In this document: positions 8,562 through 14,553 of the stretch, piece after piece
Numbering within the stretch: the stretch's first letter is position 1
Layout: each line of letters starts with the position of its first letter
Source: Bacteroidales bacterium UBA1187
GTDB lineage: Bacteria; Bacteroidota; Bacteroidia; Bacteroidales; Paludibacteraceae
Assembly: GCA_002309835.1 (NCBI GenBank)
Contig: DBYL01000034.1
Location: forward strand, 3,208 to 20,569
Reading direction: 5' to 3'
Length of the DNA stretch: 17,362 bases
Notes under the pieces: model-generated
What the model was told of the DNA's origin: nothing
Database searches by the model: none
Seen by the model: the letters and a program-made list of their open reading frames with translations, nothing else
Position numbers and translations under genes: made by a program

Positions 8562-8593
8562 CAAAGTTAATACCTTTTTTTGAAACCGCCAAA
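8562..8593 (-). promoter_or_regulatory. Bacteroidota-type promoter of the nuclease operon
   Basis: On the minus strand the -33 element TTTG (8593-8590) and the -7 element TAACTTTG (8569-8562) are separated by exactly 20 bp, with an A7 tract in the spacer. This matches the Bacteroidota consensus TTTG / TAnnTTTG. The predicted transcript starts near 8556, giving a leader of only about 10-25 nt, which decides the start codon of the first nuclease gene. Confidence 0.85.
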
Positions 8594-8682
8594 TTTTTGC
8601 GAGGTTTTTTAGTAATAAAAAACATCTTGTTCGGATATAGAACCTTTATTAGACGATAAGAAAAATGTTATCTACCGATATT

Positions 8683-8748
8683 GGACCGACAACGGACCGA
8701 CAACGGACCGACAACGGACCGATAACGGACCGATAACGGGCCGACAAA
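8683..8748. repeat. 11-bp tandem repeat, six copies
   Basis: Six head-to-tail units of GGACCGAYAAC, starting at 8683, 8694, 8705, 8716, 8727 and 8738. The first three read GGACCGACAAC, the next two GGACCGATAAC, and the last GGGCCGACAAA runs into the neighbouring terminator stem. It lies in the 275-bp gap between the nuclease promoter (about 90 bp away) and the terminator of the 645-aa gene. There is no coding frame of note. The period is close to one DNA helical turn; function unknown. Confidence 0.9.
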
Positions 8749-8778
8749 AAATAGCCCGCATTGCTGCGAGCTATTTTT
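8746..8778 (-). terminator. Intrinsic terminator of the OB-fold protein gene
   Basis: On the minus strand AAAAATAGC pairs with GCTATTTTT. The stem continues after one mismatch with CGCA/TGCG around a GCAA loop, and the T-run is six long. It lies about 40 nt downstream of the stop codon of the 645-aa gene. The arm symmetry means it could act on rightward transcripts as well. Confidence 0.85.
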
Positions 8779-8782
8779 ATAC

Positions 8783-8801
8783 TCTTCCCTTCAGGGAGGA
8801 G
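8783..8801. repeat. Degenerate copy of the CCCTCCC/GGGAGGG palindromic repeat
   Basis: The minus-strand text CTCCTCCCTGAAGGGAAG is close to the copy at 13297-13324, sharing the CTCCCTGAAGGG core. It consists of the palindromic core only, without the ACCCCGA flank seen in the two right-hand copies. It sits between the stop of the 645-aa gene and that gene's terminator. Confidence 0.55.
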
Positions 8802-8819
8802 TTAGAGATAGGCTTGTTC

Positions 8820-10757
8820 TTATCTAACTTGTGCGCCGTGGATGTTGAACATCTTGTTGTCACGGATGATGTAAACAGCACCGTCAACAACAACCTTCTG
8901 AGCCTTCTCAGTCAGCTCGATGTTCTCAATACCCTCCGGATAGATAATGCGAGCCTTACCACCTTCGATCTGAACAACAAACTCATCTACTCTCTTCAGG
9001 CGACCAACGACCTCTACTTTGTTGCCTGCGGCTATAGGCTCTTCTACGTGAGCCAAGTATGCCTCAAAGAAGTCATCAGCCATGCTGAAGCTCTGGAGAC
9101 CTTCATCTTCATCCTCGGCACTAGAAACGATATCTGTTACAGCGTAGATATGATCAGACTTAGCACCAACTGCCAAAGCTAAACCATCAGCAAGAGCCGT
9201 AGCAGCGTCAACGCGGATAGTATCCATATTCGGAGCCTCTACGAATGCAGTAATCGCACCAGAAGCGATTTGCGGGAGAGCAGGAGAACCATGCTTGGTC
9301 AAGTAACCAGTTACATTTACATACAAATCGCTTGGAGCAGCACCTGTTGTTTTTACTTTCGCTGAGTCTGCGTTAAGCACGAGAGCTTGGAATGCCGTAA
9401 GCGCGCCTTCTGTCTCATTCGGGAACTGAGCAAGGGTAAACGAAGCATTGTTATATTTCTTAACATATGCACTCGTTACGCTATTCACGAAGCCCTTAAC
9501 TACATAATAGACATCCGTCTTTGCGTCTACAGCGGAAACTGCATTTGCTACTTCAACAGCCTCTTCGACGGTCAGCGTATCCGGAACGAAAGTACTTGGC
9601 TCAAGAACATCAAACGGGGTGCCGCTGGAACCATCGTTCTCAACTGTGCCCTTATACTGTTTAATTTTGCAACGGATTTTAACCTTTGCGCCAAGACCAG
9701 TTGCTACCTTGGTATTCGGTTTGCCGCGATAAATTTCGAACGCTTTAGCAGGATCTAATGTTCTTACAGCAGGATCATCCGCAATAAACAAGTTCTCATT
9801 CTTGAAATCACTATTAAAGAATGTATGGATACCAGCTACATAACCTTCGATGATGTATTCCTCAGTAGTCGTAGCGTTGTCAGCTAATGTTGCACCAATC
9901 TTCAGCGCGCTATCAACAGTGATAGTCGGAACCTCAGGAATGGAACGATCTGCACCAGGAACGGTATCCAGAACTTCTACAGCCGGGTTTACGAGTTCCA
10001 ATTGCTTCTTGTTACCATTCTTGGTATCAATGTATTTCTTAAGCAAGCCAAATGCACGAACTTTATCACCGTCAACGAGAGGCAGAGTATCTTTGCCCAG
10101 TTTAGGCAGCGCGCCATAAGCTTCAAAAGTAGAATCCTTTACAGCAGGGTTGTCAGACATAAAGAAAATCTGGTTTTTGTATGTCGGGCTATACGGATCT
10201 GCATAAACTACATAACCTTCCACATAATACTTTTTCTCAGAAGAAGCGTTGTCTTTCAAGGTGTCTGCAATAGCGATAGCCTGAGCAACGGTCAGCGTAT
10301 CGATTTTCTCTGCCCCAGGAGTTTCGCCAACCCAAACAGTGATCTTCGTAATTTTACTGGTTGCCGTAGCCGTCAACTTTACCGATTTTGCAGCCTCTCC
10401 CTGCCATCTAGATGTTCCTTCTGCAATTTCAGAGAAAGCAACTGCCGTACCCACTACATCAATAGTAGTAATATCCTCTTCTGCAGAAAAGGTAAGAGAA
10501 CCTCCACTTGCGTAAACACGGAGATCCAAGTTACCGCTAGAGTTCCAAACGCGAGTTTTCGTACTACCATCAGCAGGTGTTAAAGTAACACCATCCAGCA
10601 CTAGAGCAGAGGTCAGGTTGGTACCCTTACCTGCATCTGGCTTAGTAATACCTAAAGCGGCAATACCTGCGTCTGAAGAGAAATCAAACACAACTTGCTT
10701 TGCGTTCATCGACAGTGCGAAGATAGCAACTGCCACAAATGCGAAAAACTTTTTCAT
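8820..10757 (-). CDS. Secreted protein with four OB-fold-like repeats and a sorting-type tail
   Basis: A 645-aa protein. Residues 1-19 are a signal peptide (MKKFFAFVAVAIFALSMNA). Residues 20-147 are a beta-rich N-terminal domain. Four related repeats follow at about 153-264, 278-390, 394-507 and 513-606. Each opens with TVAQAIAIA- or TVEEAVEVA-like helices, then a strand such as YYVEGYV, IIEGYV, YVVKGFV or the weaker YAVTDIV, and ends in a strand before VEVL, DVLEP or similar. This pattern matches the OB-fold-like repeats common in Bacteroidota exported proteins; the fold assignment is by pattern only. The tail at 609-645 (ENIELTEK, then VVVDGAVYIIRDNKMFN, then GAQVR) resembles that of the 116-aa protein at 120-470 and suggests export and surface sorting. 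It is monocistronic, with its own promoter and terminator. OB folds often bind nucleic acid or glycans, so cooperation with the nucleases downstream is possible but unproven. Confidence 0.88.
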   Translation of the reverse strand: MKKFFAFVAVAIFALSMNAKQVVFDFSSDAGIAALGITKPDAGKGTNLTSALVLDGVTLTPADGSTKTRVWNSSGNLDLRVYASGGSLTFSAEEDITTIDVVGTAVAFSEIAEGTSRWQGEAAKSVKLTATATSKITKITVWVGETPGAEKIDTLTVAQAIAIADTLKDNASSEKKYYVEGYVVYADPYSPTYKNQIFFMSDNPAVKDSTFEAYGALPKLGKDTLPLVDGDKVRAFGLLKKYIDTKNGNKKQLELVNPAVEVLDTVPGADRSIPEVPTITVDSALKIGATLADNATTTEEYIIEGYVAGIHTFFNSDFKNENLFIADDPAVRTLDPAKAFEIYRGKPNTKVATGLGAKVKIRCKIKQYKGTVENDGSSGTPFDVLEPSTFVPDTLTVEEAVEVANAVSAVDAKTDVYYVVKGFVNSVTSAYVKKYNNASFTLAQFPNETEGALTAFQALVLNADSAKVKTTGAAPSDLYVNVTGYLTKHGSPALPQIASGAITAFVEAPNMDTIRVDAATALADGLALAVGAKSDHIYAVTDIVSSAEDEDEGLQSFSMADDFFEAYLAHVEEPIAAGNKVEVVGRLKRVDEFVVQIEGGKARIIYPEGIENIELTEKAQKVVVDGAVYIIRDNKMFNIHGAQVR

Positions 10758-10847
10758 GTTGTTAAAAATTTAATTGATTAAATGAATAAAATTGGGTTAA
10801 AATATGTTGTATAACATAATATGTTAGTATTTGCCCATTTTCTGCGG

Positions 10848-10879
10848 CAAAGGTACGGCTTTTTTTTGACATGACCAAA
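10848..10879 (-). promoter_or_regulatory. Promoter of the OB-fold protein gene
   Basis: On the minus strand TTTG (10879-10876), 20 bp, TACCTTTG (10855-10848). The spacer contains ATGTCAAAAAAAAG, which is identical in the promoter at 17254-17285. The predicted leader is about 85 nt, AT-rich, with short overlapping inverted repeats of ATGTT/AACAT at 10804-10825. Confidence 0.87.
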
Positions 10880-10923
10880 TAAAAAATGATTTTTTTTTGT
10901 TTTGCAGAAAAATTCACTCTAAA

Positions 10924-10955
10924 TTTGCATATATGCAATTTTTGTTGTACCTTTG
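10924..10955 (+). promoter_or_regulatory. Promoter of the response regulator-recF operon
   Basis: TTTG (10924-10927), 20 bp, TACCTTTG (10948-10955). It is divergent from the promoter at 10848-10879. Transcription would start near 10962, giving a leader of about 13 nt before ATG at 10975. This rules out the upstream in-frame ATG at 10897. Confidence 0.87.
10925..10938. promoter_or_regulatory. Perfect 14-bp palindrome in promoter spacer, candidate operator
   Basis: TTGCATATATGCAA is a perfect inverted repeat. It overlaps the -33 element and fills most of the spacer of the response-regulator promoter, where the other three promoters of this window carry an A-tract. A dimeric repressor bound here would block the polymerase. 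The binding protein is unknown; the operator role is inferred from symmetry and position. Confidence 0.45.
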
Positions 10956-10974
10956 TACCCAAATTGACCAAAGT

Positions 10975-12171
10975 ATGGCAAAGTTATTGATTATAGATGA
11001 CGAGCGAGGAATTCGTAACACGCTTCGCGAGATACTGAGTGACGAGGGTCATGAGGTAGAGGTGGCCGAGAACGGCAAACAGGGTCTGGAAATGGCGCAG
11101 GCGACAGCCTTCGACCTTATTTTCTCGGACATCAAAATGCCGGAGATGGATGGAATAGAGTTGCTGACGCACCTCAAAGGATTAGCGGATGAGGGGATTA
11201 GTGGATTAGGGGATGAAGATTTTAAGAGTGCGGAGACGCCTATCGTCATGATTAGCGGACACGGAGATGTAGAGACTGCCGTACAAGCGCTGAAGCTCGG
11301 TGCTTATGATTTTCTGCTCAAGCCGCTGGATCTGAACCGCATTCTGATTACAACGAAGAATGCCCTCGAGTCCAAATCACTCAAGCAGGAGACAAAGCAG
11401 TTGCGCAAACGCGTGGCAGCCAAAGGACCGCAGATGATCGGCGAGAGCGCGGCTATCACGCATGTACGCGAAATAATAGATAAGGTTGCCCCCACGGAGG
11501 CGCGCGTGCTCATCACCGGTCCGAACGGTACCGGCAAAGAGGTCGTAGCGCACCTCATCCATGAGAACTCCGCCCGCGCCAACGGACCGATGGTGGAAGT
11601 CAACTGTGCGGCGATTCCTTCGGAACTCATCGAGAGCGAGTTGTTCGGTCATATGAAGGGTTCGTTCACGGGGGCAGTCAAAGACCGCGCGGGTAAGTTC
11701 GAACAGGCCGATGGAGGCACACTCTTCTTGGACGAGATCGGCGACATGAGCCTCGCGGCACAGACGAAAGTACTGCGGGCGTTGCAGGAGAGCGAGATAA
11801 CACGGGTCGGTTCGGACAAGGCCATCAAAGTCAATGTGCGCGTACTCGCGGCTACGAACAAGAACCTACAAGAGGAGATCGCGAAAGGGAATTTCCGCGA
11901 GGACCTGTTCCATCGCCTGAACGTGATACCTATCGCTGTGCCGGCACTCAACGAGCGACTCGAAGATATACCGCTGCTGGTGGACTATTTCGCACAGCAA
12001 ATCTGTGCCGAACAGGGCATCGCTACGAAGACCTTTGACGCCGCGGCTATCAAAGCGCTGCAGGCGAAAAACTGGACCGGCAATATACGTCAGTTGCGCA
12101 ACGTCATCGAGCGACTGATCATCCTCGCGGGGGCGAAGATCACTGCTGCTGACGTGGAATTGTATGCGTAA
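10975..12171 (+). CDS. Sigma-54-type response regulator (NtrC family) lacking a C-terminal HTH
   Basis: A 398-aa protein. ATG at 10975 is chosen because it lies just after the promoter and begins the receiver motif MAKLLIIDDE. Residues 1-130 are a receiver domain with Asp8/Asp9, probable phospho-acceptor Asp52 (SDIKMP), Ser94 and Lys116. Residues 71-88 are an extra loop encoded by a tandem repeat. Residues 153-384 are the AAA+ sigma-54 activator domain: Walker A GPNGTGKE (182-189), GSFTGA (229-234; the usual sigma-54 loop is GAFTGA), Walker B GGTLFLDEIGD (247-257), arginine-finger region FREDLFHRLNV and sensor II GNIRQLRNVIER. It stops about 14 residues later, so the Fis-type helix-turn-helix normal in this family is absent. 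It may therefore act on sigma-54 RNA polymerase without specific DNA binding, or pair with another factor. No histidine kinase lies in the window. It is the first gene of an operon with recF. Confidence 0.93.
   Translation: MAKLLIIDDERGIRNTLREILSDEGHEVEVAENGKQGLEMAQATAFDLIFSDIKMPEMDGIELLTHLKGLADEGISGLGDEDFKSAETPIVMISGHGDVETAVQALKLGAYDFLLKPLDLNRILITTKNALESKSLKQETKQLRKRVAAKGPQMIGESAAITHVREIIDKVAPTEARVLITGPNGTGKEVVAHLIHENSARANGPMVEVNCAAIPSELIESELFGHMKGSFTGAVKDRAGKFEQADGGTLFLDEIGDMSLAAQTKVLRALQESEITRVGSDKAIKVNVRVLAATNKNLQEEIAKGNFREDLFHRLNVIPIAVPALNERLEDIPLLVDYFAQQICAEQGIATKTFDAAAIKALQAKNWTGNIRQLRNVIERLIILAGAKITAADVELYA
11179..11220 (+). repeat. 8-bp tandem repeat inside the receiver-domain coding sequence
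   Basis: Five adjoining 8-bp units: GGATTAGC, GGATGAGG, GGATTAGT, GGATTAGG, GGATGAAG. They are read in frame as a glycine/aspartate-rich loop (GLADEGISGLGDED) between receiver helix 3 and strand 4. Family members normally have only a few residues here, so the repeat looks inserted or expanded. Confidence 0.75.
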
Positions 12172-12173
12172 GA

Positions 12174-13295
12174 ATGATATTACAGAGTTTAAACATATTA
12201 AACTATCGCAATATACGCGAGGCGAGTTTGGAGTTTAGTCCCAAACTCAACTGCCTTGTGGGACTCAACGGGCAGGGTAAGACGAATGTGCTGGATGCGA
12301 TCTATCTGCTGAGTTTCACCAAGTCGGCGTTTACGAGCCAAGACAGCCTGAACATCACCCACGGCGAAGAGATGGCGATGGTGCAAGGAGAATACAAGCC
12401 TACCCCCGACCCCTCCCTAAAAGGAGGGGAGGAAAATTCCGTAGTTATCTCTTGTGGACTGCGCAGAGGGGTGAAGAAGCAGTTCAGACGCGATAAGAAA
12501 GATTATCCAAGACTGCTGGATCATATAGGGTTGATTCCGCTTGTGATGGTATGTCCCGCGGACCATCAGTTGATAGAAGAAGGTTCGGATGAGCGACGCC
12601 GTTTCATGGACGTCGTCATCGGTCAGCGAAACCGCAAGTATCTGGATTGTCTGGCCACCTATAACGCACTCCTCAAGCAGCGCAATGCTTTGCTCAAACA
12701 ATACGCCGATGCACCGACGCCACCGAATGATTTGTTAGAGGTGCTTGAATGGCAGATGGTGGAACCGGCGGAGTATATCTTCAAAGCCCGCACAGATTTC
12801 TTCAAAGAGTTTGAGCCCTATTTCCAAGAGGTCTACAAGGTCATCGGCGGATCGGCAGAGACCCCTAATCTCCGCTATATCAGCCAGTTACAGGATCGTG
12901 ATTTACGCGAAGCGTACGTACGGACAAGACAGCGCGATCTGATACTCGGCTGGACCTCGCAAGGCCCGCATAAAGATGACCTCGACATGCGTCTCGGAGA
13001 CTATCCGCTCAAGCAAGTCGGCAGCCAGGGACAGCAACGCACTTTTGTGCTCGCGATGAAATTGGCACAGGCTTTGTACTTAGCAGATACAACGGGAGAA
13101 GCACCGATATTGTTGTTGGATGATATCTTCGACCGGTTGGATAGCGAACGTGTAGAGCGCATTGTGGCGATGGTGCAAGGCGAACAGTTCGGCCAGATTT
13201 TCATTACGGACACCGACCGCCAACACCTCTCCGACATCATTCAACCCGGACCGGATGCCAAAATCTTCCATGTAGAGGGCGGAAAGATCGAATAG
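12174..13295 (+). CDS. recF: DNA replication and repair protein RecF
   Basis: A 373-aa protein, the usual length for RecF (about 360-370) plus a small insert. RecF is an SMC-like ATPase that loads RecA with RecO and RecR at single-strand gaps in the cytoplasm. Visible motifs: N-terminal LNILNYRNI, Walker A GLNGQGKT (30-37), PADHQLIEEGSDERRRF at 128-144, the SQGPHKDDL segment, ABC signature GSQGQQRT (283-290), Walker B PILLLDDIFDRLD (311-323) and FITDTD (343-348). All ATPase residues are intact. Residues 75-87 (KPTPDPSLKGGEE) are encoded by a palindromic repeat and have no counterpart in ordinary RecF. The start is 2 nt after the regulator stop, so translation is probably coupled. recF usually sits near dnaA, dnaN or gyrB; here it follows a response regulator instead. 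Confidence 0.96.
   Translation: MILQSLNILNYRNIREASLEFSPKLNCLVGLNGQGKTNVLDAIYLLSFTKSAFTSQDSLNITHGEEMAMVQGEYKPTPDPSLKGGEENSVVISCGLRRGVKKQFRRDKKDYPRLLDHIGLIPLVMVCPADHQLIEEGSDERRRFMDVVIGQRNRKYLDCLATYNALLKQRNALLKQYADAPTPPNDLLEVLEWQMVEPAEYIFKARTDFFKEFEPYFQEVYKVIGGSAETPNLRYISQLQDRDLREAYVRTRQRDLILGWTSQGPHKDDLDMRLGDYPLKQVGSQGQQRTFVLAMKLAQALYLADTTGEAPILLLDDIFDRLDSERVERIVAMVQGEQFGQIFITDTDRQHLSDIIQPGPDAKIFHVEGGKIE
12398..12434 (+). repeat. CCCTCCC-type palindromic repeat translated inside recF
   Basis: Text GCCTACCCCCGAC then CCCTCCCTAAAAGGAGGGG, with arms CCCCTCC (12410-12416) and GGAGGGG (12423-12429). It shares its left flank CCTACCCC(C)GACCC with the copy at 13297. It is in frame and adds about 13 residues (TPDPSLKGGEE core) to RecF between the Walker A region and the next conserved block. 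Confidence 0.85.
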
Positions 13296-13296
13296 G

Positions 13297-13324
13297 CCTA
13301 CCCCGACCCTCCCTGAAGGGAGGG
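13297..13324 (+). repeat. CCCTCCC-type palindromic repeat between recF and the next gene
   Basis: Text CCTACCCCGA then CCCTCCCTGAAGGGAGGG, with a perfect 8-bp stem (13307-13314 with 13317-13324). It begins 1 nt after the recF stop codon and fills almost the whole 36-bp intergenic space. Its right arm supplies GGGAGGG about 7-13 nt before ATG 13332, a Shine-Dalgarno-like sequence that is otherwise rare in this window. Confidence 0.85.
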
Positions 13325-13331
13325 AGTAAAG

Positions 13332-14528
13332 ATGAAAAGAATTATCATCATATTAGCATGTTTTCTTTTCCTCCCTTTTAGGGGAGGTCAGGAGGGGCTT
13401 CTCAACGCGAGTATCGCGTTTCGCGGGGCGTGGATAGCGACGGTGGCGAATATCGACTGGCCGTCGAAAGAGGCGGTGGGGAATACCGAAGCGCAGCAAG
13501 CAGAGATGATTTTTCTCTTAGACTCGCTGCAGAGTCTCGGCATCAACGCCATCATCTTCCAAGTGCGGCCTACAGCCGACGCGCTCTATCAGAGTGAACT
13601 CGAGCCTCTCTCGCATTGGCTCACCGGCAAACAGGGTGCTTGGGGCGAACAGACGTCTTGGGATCCGTTGGAGTGGACGATAGAACAGGCCCACGCCCGA
13701 GAGATGGAGGTGCATGTATGGCTGAACCCCTACCGCGTCAACCTCGCAACTACGGACACTTCTATTCTGGCGCCGAACCATATTTTTCGGCGCCATCCTG
13801 AATGGTTCTGGTGCTATAACAAACAGTGGTATTTTGACCCGGGTTTAGATGAGACACGCGAGTGGATCTGTACCATAGTACAGGATATTGTACAGCGCTA
13901 TGATATTCAGGCCATTCATATGGACGACTATTTCTACCCCTACCCAGCCGGTAAGCAACTGCTGCCGGACACCACTACTTTCGCGCGTTTCCCGCGTGGA
14001 TATGAGGATATCAAAGACTGGCGGCGCGATAATGTAAATATGGCGATCTGGGAGATCAGTGAGACCATCCGCGACTGCAAGCCGGAGGTGCAATTCGGCA
14101 TCTCGCCTTTTGGCGTCTGGCGCAATGCAGATGTTGATTCGACCGGCAGTGCCACCAAAGCCGGAATAACCAATTACGACGACCTCTATGCCGATATCCG
14201 GCTGTGGATTCAAATGGGTTGGATCGATTACGTCCTGCCGCAGCTCTACTGGGAGATAGGAAAGAAAGTGGCGGACTACGAGATCCTTGCGCACTGGTGG
14301 GCGAATGAAGTGAAGGGCACAAAATGCAAACTCTATATCGGCATGGCGCCGTACCGTCTCGAGGGAGCGAAGAAAGGGCCGTGGGCGACGGGCAACGAGA
14401 TAAGCCGGCAGATGGAGCTGAACCGCACTATCCCGGAAATCACCGGTGAGTGCTTCTATTCGACGAAACCGCTGTTGCGCAATCCGCGCGGTGTATGCGA
14501 TACCATCAAAGCTCTCTACTCCGAATAA
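13332..14528 (+). CDS. Secreted GHL10/COG1649 family glycosidase-like protein
   Basis: A 398-aa protein of the glycosyl hydrolase-like 10 family (PF02638, COG1649), a TIM-barrel group close to GH10/GH13 and linked to cell-envelope or polysaccharide breakdown. Motifs in order: FRGAWIATVANIDWPS (30-45), FQVRPTADALY (76-86), HVWLNPYR (128-135), FDPGLDETREW (168-178), IHMDDYFYPYP (195-205, with the likely catalytic acidic pair), GISPFGVWRN, LPQLYWEIG, and YIGMAPYRL. Bacteroidota homologues are often longer, with a C-terminal beta domain; this one stops after the barrel. The signal peptide is odd: MKRIIIILACFLF is a good hydrophobic start, but the cleavage region LPFRGGQEGLLN is encoded by an inserted palindromic repeat. 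The exact substrate is not predictable. It starts 36 nt after recF, probably cotranscribed. Confidence 0.9.
   Translation: MKRIIIILACFLFLPFRGGQEGLLNASIAFRGAWIATVANIDWPSKEAVGNTEAQQAEMIFLLDSLQSLGINAIIFQVRPTADALYQSELEPLSHWLTGKQGAWGEQTSWDPLEWTIEQAHAREMEVHVWLNPYRVNLATTDTSILAPNHIFRRHPEWFWCYNKQWYFDPGLDETREWICTIVQDIVQRYDIQAIHMDDYFYPYPAGKQLLPDTTTFARFPRGYEDIKDWRRDNVNMAIWEISETIRDCKPEVQFGISPFGVWRNADVDSTGSATKAGITNYDDLYADIRLWIQMGWIDYVLPQLYWEIGKKVADYEILAHWWANEVKGTKCKLYIGMAPYRLEGAKKGPWATGNEISRQMELNRTIPEITGECFYSTKPLLRNPRGVCDTIKALYSE
13370..13400 (-). repeat. CCCTCCC-type palindromic repeat, inverted, in the signal-peptide coding region
   Basis: On the minus strand it reads AAGCCCCTCCTGACC then TCCCCTAAAAGGGAGG, clearly the same family as 12398-12434 in opposite orientation (both have a CCCCTAAAAGG- or CCCTAAAAGG-type centre). 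It is translated as LPFRGGQEGL at residues 14-23 of the glycosidase-like protein. It lies only 46 bp from the direct copy at 13297. Confidence 0.8.
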
Positions 14529-14553
14529 TTCACAAATTAAAACCATCATCATA

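Noticed and set aside
8545..8625. 27-residue N-terminal extension of the first nuclease (ATG 8625)
   Set aside because: The -7 box at 8562-8569 lies inside it, so it would start upstream of transcription, and the signal peptide begins only at 8544 or 8532.
8683..8748. CRISPR array
   Set aside because: The units are 11 bp and contiguous, with no spacers; this is a simple tandem repeat.
10897..10974. ATG 10897 start for the response regulator
   Set aside because: The promoter elements at 10924-10955 lie inside this extension, and receiver domains begin at MAKLLIIDDE.
13332..13361. Lipoprotein signal with Cys10 in the glycosidase-like protein
   Set aside because: Only nine residues precede the Cys, too short for a normal signal peptide, and the hydrophobic stretch continues past it.
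14446..14553. ATG 14446 start for the beta-barrel protein
   Set aside because: It lies within the glycosidase-like gene and puts 36 charged residues ahead of the signal peptide; GTG 14554 fits the export signal.
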